This document shows, in pieces, positions 1 through 10,370 of a stretch of DNA of 64,000 nucleotides. Under the pieces are notes generated by a model. That model made no database searches and was not told the DNA's origin. It saw nothing but the letters and a program-made list of their open reading frames with translations. Made by a program: the position numbers and the translations under genes. This DNA is from Taeniopygia guttata (lineage: Eukaryota; Chordata; Aves; Passeriformes; Estrildidae). The stretch covers positions 24,940,001-25,004,000 of the forward strand of contig NC_133024.1 in NCBI RefSeq assembly GCF_048771995.1, written 5' to 3'. How positions within the stretch are numbered: position 1 is the first letter of the stretch; the number at the start of each line of letters is the position of its first letter.

Positions 1-249
1 GTCTGATGGTTAGTACTTGTTTCAGCATTCTTGGTGAACAGTAAGGAATTTTTCTGCATTGTTTTGATCCAGGGCTGAGGTTTATCTTTTAGAATAGTCT
101 CTTGAATAGTGGTTGACTTGAGTTTGTGTGTAGTTCCCATATCTGGTTTTGATAATCATTCATTGCCTATGTACAGAGCAGGTGCCTTTCCCGCAGGGGT
201 GGTCTCAATCTCACTTCTGAAAGGAATCTAACTTGTTATTTCATTCTAG
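1..249 (+). other. CHD1L: CHD1L intron (3' part)
   Basis: Noncoding sequence before the first visible CHD1L exon. It ends in a pyrimidine-rich stretch with the acceptor AG at 248-249. I see no other feature in it. Confidence 0.8.
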
Positions 250-348
250 ATGACTCTGGCCGCTGGGGAAGGGGTGGTTTATTCACTGCTCTGGAGGCTC
301 GTTCTGATCAGCCAAGGAAAATATATGAGATGGCAGGAAAGATGAAAG
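250..348 (+). CDS. CHD1L: CHD1L exon encoding the GRWGRGGLF macrodomain loop
   Basis: Acceptor TTCTAG ends at 249 and donor GTAAGA starts at 349. The exon is 99 bp, phase 1 in and phase 1 out, so the first Asp codon takes its G from the previous, unseen exon. It encodes [20 protein letters not shown] and then [12 protein letters not shown]. The glycine-rich GRGGLF segment is characteristic of the CHD1L macrodomain. Confidence 0.93.
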
Positions 349-2633
349 GTAAGAGATGGAAATATGACCTGAGGCCAAGATACTTGAAAGAGGTAAAACC
401 CCACTGACACTGCAGGAGTGAAGTGCCTGGATACCTCAATACTCATGTTTTACTCTTTCTCTGGATATGTGCGTCCCTAGATCTGAAAGTAGTAATTCAG
501 CAGGTGCTTTGACTTGGCTTGTTTGGAGTGTTAGAACTTTGAATAGGGGTTGATCATTCCAATTCATCCTGCAAACTTCTACATTATTCAAAAATATTTT
601 TCACTAAATAAGACAGAACACTTCATCTTCTCTGAAAGTGCTTTCAGGAAGGATGAAAGCCACCTCAGGCACCATTCAGCTGAGCCTTTGCTTCCCATGA
701 AGCACTAATCTTTTCCTGATCATATATTACCAGTTTTGAGATACCTGCAGCTGGCTAGGAATGAACATCTTGCTAGATCTTTCTAATTTCCTGGGAGTTG
801 CTTTCTTCTCATTTTGGTGTCTCTCTTTCCATTTGTTGTCTTTAGTTGGGATGTGTGTGTGTGATTGTGTGGCTCAGGGGAAAATGTTTGTCTTGCTTCT
901 GTGGGCAAAGGATCTGACTGCTTAAACCATCATAAGGAGATACAGTCTCAGAGAATAATACAGAATTTGACAGTGAAGAATTTGACTGCTTCATTGACTG
1001 CTTGTTTACTCTTCAGGACTGATTTTTTATTGTTGTCCTGTTCTTTTTTTTTGGACAGACCTGGAGTTAGGAGGAACCCTGTTATTCCCTATTGATGATA
1101 AAAAATCCAGGAAAAAAGGACAAGATTTGGTGAGAATGAGAAGCTCTTTCGTGTTTTGCTCTATCCATATGTTTTTGAAGCTGTGTGAAATGAACCTTAT
1201 GTCTTTTTCACAATAATGGCACTGATTACTGAACATGGCTAAGTTGCAGTTAAATATCAGAGATAATGAGTTCTTGTCTTCGTTTATTAAAGGCACAAGT
1301 TAGTAATGCAGTTTTCCAGCACTGTCACCGTGTTTCTTAGGACTGTATATAGATTCTATTTCAATTTTTTGTGTTTTCTCCTTAGCTGGCCTTGATTGTA
1401 GCTCAGCACCGGGATCGGTCCAACAACTTGTCTGGCATTAAACTGTCAGCTTTGGAAAAGGGCCTGAAGAAGATTTATTTAGCAGCCAAGAAAAGGAATG
1501 GTAAGTGTCTTTCAAGTAGAACAGTGAATCCATACGTGTGTGGTTGCACCTAAAGATGATGACCAATTTGTACCTCTCTGTTGTGTTTTTCTGAAGTGAA
1601 GTGAGATCTCCATTGCAGATAGGCTGCTCAAAAGTATTTCTTCTATTCTTTGCTGGGTAGCTTGAAGTCTTTTTCTAGATTGCTTTCTGTATGTGTATCT
1701 TCTGCTGAAGAGTGTGCACTCTCTGTTCCCTCCTTCTCAGCAACAGTGCATCTTCCACGGATTGGGTATGCAACAAAAGGCTTCAACTGGTACGGCACCG
1801 AGCGGCTCATCCGAAAGCACCTGGCAGCTCGGGGTGTGCCCACTCTTATGTATCCTTTTGCAGTGTGTCTCATCCCGTTCACCATCTAGTACTTAAATGA
1901 TCCTGTAAATATCTTGGTAAATGCAAAGCAAGGAAGTAAGGCAAAGCACAGATGCCACAGTCCAGCTAAAAAAACTGGTTTCTCTCACTTTGCTGTCAGC
2001 ATCCAGCATTTCTGACAGCATCCAGGTACTCATTCCACACTGAAGACTTAGCATTTTGGGTGATAATGACAGATGAGTGTGATTCAGCGTGCCTGTCAGG
2101 ATTTGTTAGAGCCAGGTGCTAGTCTTCTGTTGACAGCATGGACTTACCTGTATATACCACATCTGTGGGGGACATGACTGGAATTTCAGATTAATGGAAG
2201 TGACTCAGAAAGCAGCAAAAGTGAGACTATAAAAAAACATTACAGTGTTCCAAACAGGTGATAGCCTGCTTCCTTTGCTGAACACGATGAAAGTTGGTGT
2301 GTTAGGACAGGCTTAGGAAGGCTTTCACCTTCCACAAAAGGAAGCAGGTTTACAAGGAGGCTCTGTTTTGTCCCTTCTCTTGGAAGACATGCATTTGCTA
2401 TACTGACACTGTCAGCAATTCCTTGAAACCAAAAACCTGAAACAAAGACAAAAGTATTCAGAACATTTTGGCTCTCTTCCTTGGTAAATCTGTTAGTGGA
2501 CATATTGTCTGGTACTTGTTGACACTTGACAGCATTTCCTTGACATTCTATTAGATACTACTTCTCTAGGAATAAAGGCTCTTCCTCTGCTTCACAGCCA
2601 TATTCATCTTCAACAGCAGTCTCAAAGCCATGA
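250..2633 (+). CDS. CHD1L: CHD1L (ALC1), chromodomain-helicase-DNA-binding protein 1-like; 3' part, five exons, 5' end outside the window
   Basis: CHD1L is a nuclear SNF2-type chromatin remodeller. Its C-terminal macrodomain binds poly(ADP-ribose), which recruits it to DNA damage and relieves autoinhibition of the ATPase. Joined exons 250-348, 1059-1129, 1386-1500, 1741-1849 and 2555-2633 read as one open frame of 157 residues ending in TGA, and every junction phase agrees. Seen in the translation: [12 protein letters not shown] (macrodomain loop), [51 protein letters not shown] and a Ser-rich tail ending SKP. These match vertebrate CHD1L from the middle of the macrodomain to the C-terminus. 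The helicase lobes and linker must lie upstream of base 1. The gene is on the same strand as VANGL1, whose promoter is about 7 kb downstream. I am very sure of the identity. The least certain junction is 1849/2555, because its donor is weak. Confidence 0.95.
1059..1129 (+). CDS. CHD1L: CHD1L macrodomain exon ([13 protein letters not shown])
   Basis: Acceptor GGACAG ends at 1058 after a run of T, and donor GTGAGA starts at 1130. The exon is 71 bp; two bases complete a split Asp codon and 23 codons follow. It encodes [20 protein letters not shown] and then QDL. This is the hydrophobic strand and the charged Lys-rich loop seen at this point in vertebrate CHD1L. Confidence 0.9.
1386..1500 (+). 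CDS. CHD1L: CHD1L macrodomain exon ([13 protein letters not shown])
   Basis: Acceptor CTTAG ends at 1385 and a consensus donor GTAAGT starts at 1501. The exon is 115 bp, phase 0 in and phase 1 out. It encodes [20 protein letters not shown], then [18 protein letters not shown]. This closely matches known CHD1L. Confidence 0.95.
1741..1849 (+). CDS. CHD1L: CHD1L penultimate coding exon ([20 protein letters not shown])
   Basis: Acceptor TTCTCAG ends at 1740. The exon encodes [20 protein letters not shown], then [16 protein letters not shown] plus two bases of an Ile codon. The donor is GTATCC at 1850, which is weak. It was chosen because joining to 2555 restores the IYYF that follows in CHD1L. 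Reading through instead adds a short unrelated tail and stops at 1889. Confidence 0.9.
2555..2633 (+). CDS. CHD1L: CHD1L last coding exon, Ser-rich C-terminus
   Basis: Acceptor CTATTAG ends at 2554. The first base completes the split Ile codon, then [20 protein letters not shown] and AVSKP precede the stop TGA at 2631-2633. The IYYF start and the Ser-rich tail agree with the C-terminal end of vertebrate CHD1L, although the tail itself is poorly conserved. Confidence 0.85.
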
Positions 2634-2900
2634 AGATGAAGTAATTTCACGAAGAACATGCACAAGAACGACCATCACTCAGGCAGTCCATGTGCATTCG
2701 TGTCAGAAACATGGGTTGCACAACCATTATTCACACCTGTACCTCTCTGCTGTGACTGGCCCTGACATTTGCATGTTGTCAGTGCCTCTGGAGTGGAATA
2801 AGACTCTCTCTGGCTTCAGAGTCCAAAGGATCTTGGCTCAATCCCAGATCTCTTTTGGAGATGGAAAATTAAACTTTTAACTGACAGTCCATTGTTATCC
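2634..2900 (+). other. CHD1L: CHD1L 3'UTR, probable
   Basis: Sequence after the CHD1L stop. An ATTAAA at 2868-2873 is followed by a T/G-rich stretch (TGTTATCC, TTATTGTTAG), which fits a polyadenylation site about 240 bases after the stop. No canonical AATAAA is seen nearby, so the exact end is inferred. Confidence 0.45.
2868..2873 (+). terminator. candidate CHD1L polyadenylation signal (ATTAAA)
   Basis: ATTAAA is the commonest variant of the AATAAA signal. It is the best candidate within 500 bases of the CHD1L stop and is followed by T/G-rich sequence. Confidence 0.4.
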
Positions 2901-5131
2901 TTTACATTAAGTTATTGTTAGAGCTTGGAATACAGTATTGTTTAGCTGTATTTCCCTGCCCCCTCACTCCCTCTCAAATTTCATACCTTATCTCACTATG
3001 CCTCTTTTCAGTCAGCTTTTTAGTGGTTACCTGGCATTTAGTCTACATGTCCACATATAGCTCAGCAGAAAGGAACTTGTCAACTGTATGATAACCACAC
3101 AGGATAAATTGTTGATACTCTTCTCATTTCTAAGAAATCCAATTGACTTGCATTTGTTCAAATATAAAATTTAGCTACCTAATCATGTGGTTATAGTCTA
3201 GCAAAATGCTGACCAGAATCCTTGGTGAAGGTGTGCAAGGCTGCCAAAATTTGAGACTGACTATAAATGATACCTTTCCTTCACCCACAACTCTTACTTC
3301 ATTACACAGCTTTTTGTTGCAGCTGTAAGGCAAAACCGGTTCCTTACTGCTCTCTAAAAAATTGTGTGAAAGGTTCCATGACCCTTTGATTCACTTTTTA
3401 GGGCAGAGTTTTTGATGTTGGCTTTGCTCTACTACAAGAGAACTTTCCTGTTTTTCACACTGTTGACACTATTATTAGCCAGCATATTTTTAGTGTGTTT
3501 TTGTACAACCAGGCAATTAGTAGCTCTCCTAATAAGTGCTGTGACCAGCGAGACTGCGAGGTGGCAAACTTAATTGAATTTGAAGTTCATCTTCCAATAG
3601 GCAATCACCCCACAAGCAGTGGAAAGTATGTCCCTAAATATTTCATTGCCAACATACATCTCACTGGCTGCATTTACACTGCCCCTGTGGCACCATCTGG
3701 TTATTTAATAATTCCAGGCCTGCCATGGCTCATCATGCTGACTGGTGTGCTCCACACGAGGAGAAGTCTTCCTGAGCTGGATACTGTGTCCTTCACTCTT
3801 GGCTGTACCAAACAAGCCCATGGGATTTGATACCTCCTTTAACCCTGCTGGAGCTGAGGGCAGCCAGCGGTGCACAGCACCTCTGTGGATAAGACCTTTC
3901 TTGCAGCAGTTCCCACGAGCAGCCCCCTCTGCATCTGGCAAAGTGCCTGCAGGATCAGAGTCCGACTGTGAGGGCTTGGAGGGGTGAGAGGTGGTGAGTG
4001 GATGTACCTTGTTTTCCCCAGTCTCTCAAACTGGCCCTCTTCCAGCAGGCCGGCTGGTGGCACTGTTAATCAGCTGCAGCAGCTCACAGTGCTTCTCCAG
4101 CCTGGAAAAAACGCTCCCTCTTTTCCCAGAATTAAAACACCAATTACGCTTTTTTCTTTGGCAGCTTGACTGAACACATAATTTCAGTCTGCAGACTCAA
4201 GGCTCTGTTCTTCCACCTCTTCTTTTTCCTGCGTGTTTATTGCCCTTTGTTAAAAGCTTTAGTTCCCAAGTATTCCAGTGCGTGCAGTCTTGTTCCTCAG
4301 CTTCACACACACCTAAGAGTTCTCTGGCCACCAGCTGCACATGAACAGAGAATTTGTCCTGTGGCTGGGTCCCTCAGAACAGACTGAAGTAGTGTGTCTG
4401 TCCCCACTATGGACAGCCATTCCTTTTTGAGGCCTCATGCCTTCCTTTGTTTCAGCCTCTGTCCTGTGCCCCCTACCCTCCTATGATTGCCTAGAGTTAC
4501 AAGGGAGAGGAGTGCTGAATGTTAATGTCCCTTACTCCTTAATGTCCACAGGGCGCTGAGAGGTACCTGTAACACAGAGGAAATGGCATGGTATGTAAGA
4601 GATTCTAGCCCTCTAACTCAGGGGCAAGGAAATAAATCAGGTTCTTGTCCTCTCTGGTTCTTTTCAACTGTACAGATGAAATCTACCTTATTTTGTTCCC
4701 TTTAAAAATACTTAGGAAATACTTCTGGAGTGTGGGGACTTTGTTGTGAGTTTTTTGCTTTATTTTTTTTTTTAACAATGTTCTTTAGTATTCTTTAAAT
4801 GTGCTGAACCCAAAGAAAAGCTCTACCTCTGTCTGCTTTGAAATGGAAGTAAGATTTCAACTGAATCCTGAATTGGCTTTTGAAGAAACTCAGCCAAGTC
4901 AAGTTTTTCTAGTGTTGCTACCCACCACCATTTCTCTTTATTTGGGCAGAAATCATGTATTTCAGATAATTAATTCCATAAAGGGCTCAGCAGCTTTTAT
5001 ACAAGTTGCTATACAAAACAAATGTATTATGCTGTTTCTTCAGCTGCGCACTACTATGTATTTTCCCTTTCTAAATAGCAACTACCCCAAAAGGGAAGGA
5101 AGGTATTCTTTTGTAGTCATGTCCCTCTGCC

Positions 5132-5146
5132 CTCTCTCTCTCTCTT
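5132..5146. repeat. (CT)n simple repeat
   Basis: A short run of CT dinucleotides inside a longer pyrimidine tract. It is simple sequence with no further signal. Confidence 0.7.
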
Positions 5147-7204
5147 TTCTTCCAAACAAGATTTTTTGCAGCAGAAGAGCTGAAAAGTGGCACCTTGTGC
5201 ATTTCTATCATTGTACGTTTGCTTAAACTTTCGATGTAAGGTGCTGGAGTGAGGTCAGCGGCTGAGAGCTCGATCATGCACAGCTCAGATTGGCTGTATG
5301 AGCAGCTTCATCAGATAGGACCTATGAAGTGACATCCAGTCTCAGGAAAAAACTTTGCACCCCGTGCTGGAGGCTCCAGCTGATGCTATATAAAAGCAGG
5401 CTGTAATTCAGAGTGACATTTATACTTGTGCTGGCTCAGCTCATGCTTGTGTTTCTTGACAAAGCACTGCCTCTGAGTCTCAGGGCATTATGCACACAAA
5501 TTTTCTCTTTAGTGGCCTGTAACTTGAGAATGATCTTTCCCTTCTATTCAGGAAGTAGTAAAAGCAATACCAAACTCAGAAATCAATCAGGTTTTATGGA
5601 CATGTGTAGACATGTGATTTTGTCAACTGAATTTTGTCAGAGACAAAAATTATCTGGGTATGTCACTGTGTGTTGGAGAAGGTGGAGCCTGGGTTTTGAG
5701 GAAAGAAGAATGGTTTCCAAGGTGATGGAAAAAATCTACACTGAATTCAAACTCAGTATCTTAACAAAAATATTGTATGTGTATATCTCCAAACAGAGCA
5801 GAATCTGACCCACAAAAATGTTCAATAGAAAAATATAAGGATAAGGAGATTGATTAATTTGAAAATAAGTGAAGCCAAGATCCTGGAGGAAAAAGACAAG
5901 CAAACATCTGAGCTGAGAGGTGACTTAAGTGTTACATGTCAAGTTGTGTGAAAACTCTCACCACTTCACTGTATACTGGAAGAGAGAATGTAGACCTTTA
6001 TTCAGATGATTTCAGTGAGTAGCAGGTTGCTTATGTACTGTGATCAGCAAATCCGAGTGTAAGACAGAATTATTCAAAACCTTAAAGGATTTGTTTTAAG
6101 AAAGGATAATGTCTACATTTCAGAAAATGCCTCATCTCTCCCCGGTTTTCTGTCCAACTCATGCTTTTCACAGTGAAAAGTACAAGCCTGAGGAATGCAG
6201 TAGATGGATTAATAGAATTACATATGAGTGTCTTCTGTAGAAAGCTCTTCTCTGGATAATTTTGGATTTCCTGCAAGTGTGTGTATTTCATGTTGGACTG
6301 CGCCATCCACCCATCTTGGCCCTGGTCAGATGGTACTGCATTGGTGGGAAGGCACGTAGACCCTTCAGAAAATGTGATGAAGACAGGAACTGTCTGGATC
6401 CTCATGTTTCAGGCAGGAAGAGAATGTTCCTGCTTGCACTTGTAACATTTTCCTGTGTGTTTCTTCAAAGCTAAGGATAGAAACAGCCCCTTGAAGTAGC
6501 TGTATGAAATGAGAATGCTAATCATGTTGCTATTGAAAAAAAGCAAATCAACAGAGAGTTAAGAAAGACAGAAGTTGCCTTTTGTAAAATCTGAAAAAGG
6601 CTTGGGTTTTGGTGGCTTAAGCATAAAAGAATTATTTAATTAACTTGCTAAGTGCAGGGCATCTACTAGACTTTCTCTGCTGCTTCCAGTGAATTTGAGG
6701 CTGCAGCATTGACATTCACATGATAAGGATTGCTTTTTTTTCCATAGAAGAGAGACAACTTTGGAATAAATCAAAGGTATTTATGGGGTCATAAAATGAT
6801 CTCAAGTTTGCTATAGAAAGGGATGGAGAATCTGAAATCATATTCCTTTCTTGTGTGCTACTTCATGAAACAGTTTGGGCTTGGCTTCATATGAGTGCCC
6901 TATCTCCTCACTATGTGTGTGCATCTAAGATCATGCTATAAAGCAGGGCCAGACCATATACTTGACCACTTATAAATCCTTCCTAAAGCATCTCCACTGT
7001 TCCAGCAGGAACAGGAAAAGATCAAAGCAGAGGAGAATGGAACAGTGAAAATGTCTTGTATTACAAGCACACTCTGGACCAGAGACCAACGTTGTTTGAC
7101 ATGGACATACTGGAGTCCACTAACATGATTCAGGAATTGGCACATCTGACACACCAGGAGCTGGGATTTTTTTTAGCTTTGAGAGCAGGTTTCAGAGTGG
7201 AGTT

Positions 7205-7575
7205 GATGTATGTAGATGTATATCAATATCTATAAATATCAGTTGGAAGGGGTATTCCAAAAACCTGGAGCCAGACTCTTCTCAGTGGGACCTAGTAAAA
7301 GGAAAAGAGAGAATGGATGCAAACTGAGATGCACAAAATTACATTTAAACATGAGAAAAAAAACCATTTTTACTATGTATATGTTAAACACTCTAACAGG
7401 TTACCTAGGGAACTTGTGGACTCTTTGTCTTTGGAGATGTTCAAAACCCTGCCTGGCACAGCCCCAAGCAACCTGCTTTAGTGGACCCTGTTCTGACTGG
7501 AAAGACTGGACCTCCAGAGGTCCATTCCAACTGAAACAATTCTCCTGTGAATCTGTAAGATCTATTCAGATACCT
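7205..7575 (+). mobile_element. CR1 LINE, truncated 3' end
   Basis: The segment reads as the 3' terminal part of an avian CR1 in + orientation. It runs from a TAAATATC-type motif, through GGAGCCAGACTCTTCTCAGT, CAGGTTACCTAGGGAACTTG, GGAGATGTTCAAAACCCTGC and CAAGCAACCTGCTTTAGTGG, to GACCTCCAGAGGTCCATTCC, with a degenerate tail that resembles the CR1 octamer end. It is 5' truncated and carries many substitutions, so it is old and inactive. Confidence 0.8.
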
Positions 7576-9439
7576 TAAAGAAAACCCTAATCAACTCTAA
7601 TTTTACCTATTCAGTAGTCTAACAGGAGCAGAGCATTCCACAAATTTCTGAACTATGACCCTACTACACCAGTAGCTTGACTCATACAAAACATTTCCTC
7701 ATGTCTCAGAGGTTTAAACAGATGATGAGAGAGAAGCATGTAACAATATCTCAGAATCTGCCCCTGAGCCCATCTTCAGTGTATTCCTCCTTTGCCAGTC
7801 TTCTGTGTAACACCTTGACCTAGTTAGTTGTGAGGGGCTTCACAGCTGGGTCTAATAGGGCAGGGCATGGGTGCTGGTCCTCACTGAGGTTTGTATACAT
7901 CCCTAGCAATCTTCTTTCTGTGGGGTACTGCAATAAGTCCTGCTGCTCTAAACCATGAAATGAGTATTGAGAAATCCTCTAAATCTTGAGCAGCTGCTGG
8001 GGCAACATGGTAGGAAAAGAAATAGATTTAGCAGAGTTTCTTTGTTGGTTTCAAAGAAGTCTAGTTAAAGACCTTTAGTAAAAGACTCTTTCCCTTGTTT
8101 ATGTTTTCCCTGAATTTCTACAGCCTTTCAGGCAGGGCAGTATCTCCTCCACACAGCATAGGTAAAACCTTGCTCCTTGGACAAAGTCTCTCCCCTGCCC
8201 CAGATGGGTGTCCTGCTGAAGCTCAAGCCTGTTGTCTTGTCACATATTGCCCACCTCTGTGCAGTGCGAAATGTGACAAAATGAGCAAGCCCATGAGCCA
8301 TGGAGAGCCCCCAGCAGGCAGTGAGACTGAGGCAGGCTTTCAGCGGGGTGTCAGACGCTTTTCAGGGCAGAGACAGTCCCTGGAATGCAGCAGAGTACTC
8401 AGGCCCTGGGCAAGTTTAGACACGTGTTGATGCATAATACAAGATGGAGCCTATCAGTTGATATCAGACTCTTCCAGTCAGTCACAGGGTTGGGTAAGCA
8501 TGTATGCCATGCAAAATAGGAGGTAATGTAACTATCAAATCAGAGTGATACGGAAAGGTTTCTTGTCATTCCTGGTTGACTGTTTCATTGTGAAGTTATT
8601 CCATGGGCTATGGGTGTTGAGTAGGGGGCAAGCACCACAAATAAAACTGGCATTATTTTGGAAAAAGGCAGGGAAGGCAAAGTAGAGGAGAAAAACAAAA
8701 GATGCCATCTACAGAAGCCACAATAATGCAAAACATACACTGTCTAATAGGAATAACTTCAGCTCCTTTGTTTGTTCCATTTGTGGCCTGGGTCATTCCT
8801 GAGCAGTTCAAAGTGCAGGACTGGAATCTAGGAGGTCTAGATTTTCTTCATACATTCCTAGTTGCTAGCCCATTGTATGTCCCAAAAACATAAATATTTT
8901 TAAAAGGTAAGACAAACCAATGGTGAAATGAAATATGAGCAACATTTACATGTAGAAAAACTGGCCTGTGCTTACATTGAACTCTCCTGTTTCTTTCCCA
9001 CCCGCCCAGAGCAAGTGGTGCCAGGAATTTGGTGCCCAAGGCAAGCTTCAGGCAAACCAGGCCCTTCTCCCTGGGCGGCAGGAGGTGCTTCCTCATGGCA
9101 GTTCTCTTGTGACCAGGGGCAAAGGGCGCTACAGCTGCAGCCTTTGGGTGGAGGAACAGACCAAGCCGTCCCAAAAGCCAGGCATTAGAGTGCCTGGCAA
9201 TACACTTAGCCTCAGAGGAAACGCAAAGCCACCGTAGTCTGGGATGGGATAGCTCCAAGGGACCGATCTTTCTCTTGGAGGAGAAGGTGACGGCATAGGA
9301 CAGACGAGGAGCATGGCTGGGTGGAGGAGAGCTGCAGAGCCTTGGAAGAGGTGCGGGGCTCATGGGCTGGGCACCGGGAGCAAGGAGAACGGTGATGGAG
9401 AAAGCAGCGGCAGATGTAAAGGAGCGTGTATACGCCCGA

Positions 9440-10370
9440 GGTGCAGAGGAGGCTGAACTACGGGGAGAGGTTCAAGCGCCAAATCAGGCCTGGGGGGCTG
9501 AGTAGCGGGTCCCGCCGCACAGCCCCCCGAGGTGCGGCTGCAAGCCCGGCTCCGGGGGCATTTAGGCGCCGGAGTCGCAGCGCCGGTGAGGGCAGCGGCT
9601 TCCCGGGCCGGCGAGCCTCGCCCGGGGGCGGGACGGGTGCGGGGCGGTGCCGGGCACAGGAAGCGGAAAGCGGCAGCAGCGACGGCGGCCGCCGCCGGGG
9701 AAGGTGGCGGGGAGCGGCGCGGCGGCGGAGGTCGGGTGGGTGCCGGCAGCAGCATGGGACGGCCGCGGGAGGGAGGTGAGTCCGTCCGTCTGCCCGTCTG
9801 TCTGTGCGGGGCCGGCCGCGGTGCGGGGGCGATGCCGCTGCCCCCACCACGCCCTCCCGCCGCCGGGACCCCGGTGCCGGGGCGGCGGGAGCGGCAGGGT
9901 GGCAGCCTCCGGCTCCCGTGCCCGGCCGGGCGGTGCGGTGGAGCGCCCCGGCGGTGCCCGCTGCGGGACCGGCCCGCCGCGTCCCGCTGCCCTGCTCGGC
10001 GCTTTCCGGGCTGCGCGCTGGTTCCCGTGCCTGGGCGGAGGTGGGAGGCGGGCGGGGGCCTCCCTCCTGCCGGCCGGGGCTCAGCCTGCCCGCCGTGAGG
10101 CTGCTGGGGCTGCGAGTCCGCGATCTCGGCATCCCGGTGCCGGCACGCTCGGTGCCGGCAGGGCCGTGGGCGCAGCCCCGCACGGCGAGCAGCGCTCTGC
10201 TGCCGAGCCTCGCCTTGCACGGAGCCCGTGCGCTGTTCGTGCGAGAGGCTCCGCGCTGGTGTGAACGCTCTGTGATGGTGCCTTGCTGCCCACGCCGTGT
10301 AAAACAAACTGCTCTGTGTTTGGGCTTATCCCGCTGGGCAGCACGGGAGGGGGAGCAGAAGTGACGGGAA
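9440..10370 (+). promoter_or_regulatory. VANGL1: CpG island, probable VANGL1 promoter
   Basis: A block of about 930 bases very rich in G, C and CpG, in sharp contrast to the AT-richer flanks. It contains a GC box GGGGCGGG at 9625-9632, an ETS-like GGAA in ACAGGAAGCGG with the GGAA at 9659-9662, and the CpG-dense octamer GCGGCCGC at 9685-9692. I see no TATA box. Its position 7.7 kb before VANGL1 exon 2, and a GTGAGT-type donor at 9776 inside it, fit a TATA-less CpG-island promoter. Long open frames on both strands here are expected from the lack of AT-rich stop codons. Confidence 0.75.
9640..9775 (+). other. VANGL1: VANGL1 noncoding exon 1, probable (5' end not defined)
   Basis: Exon end 9775 is inferred from the donor GTGAGT at 9776. 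It is the best donor in the CpG island and is followed by a plausible first intron to the acceptor at 17529. The start shown is a guess, because TATA-less promoters usually have dispersed start sites. An ATG at 9754 in a strong context (A at -3, G at +4) opens a short upstream frame that continues into exon 2. Confidence 0.5.

Larger units (their letters stand above)
2901..9440. other. intergenic region between CHD1L and VANGL1
   Basis: About 6.5 kb with no exon I can recognise on either strand. It holds a (CT)n run near 5132-5145, a TATA-like sequence at 5387-5396, and one CR1 copy at about 7205-7575. The open frames here have no recognisable protein motifs, are interrupted by frequent stops in the other frames, and one of the longer ones (5413-5808) starts with GTG rather than ATG. 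Confidence 0.6.

Noticed and set aside
3495..3830. 111-residue + strand open frame in the intergenic region
   Set aside because: No domain, no plausible splice context and ordinary base composition. Its length is within chance expectation for 64 kb.
5413..5808. 131-residue open frame on the + strand after the TATA-like box
   Set aside because: It begins with GTG, has no usable ATG near its start, no splice-site support, and no recognisable motif.
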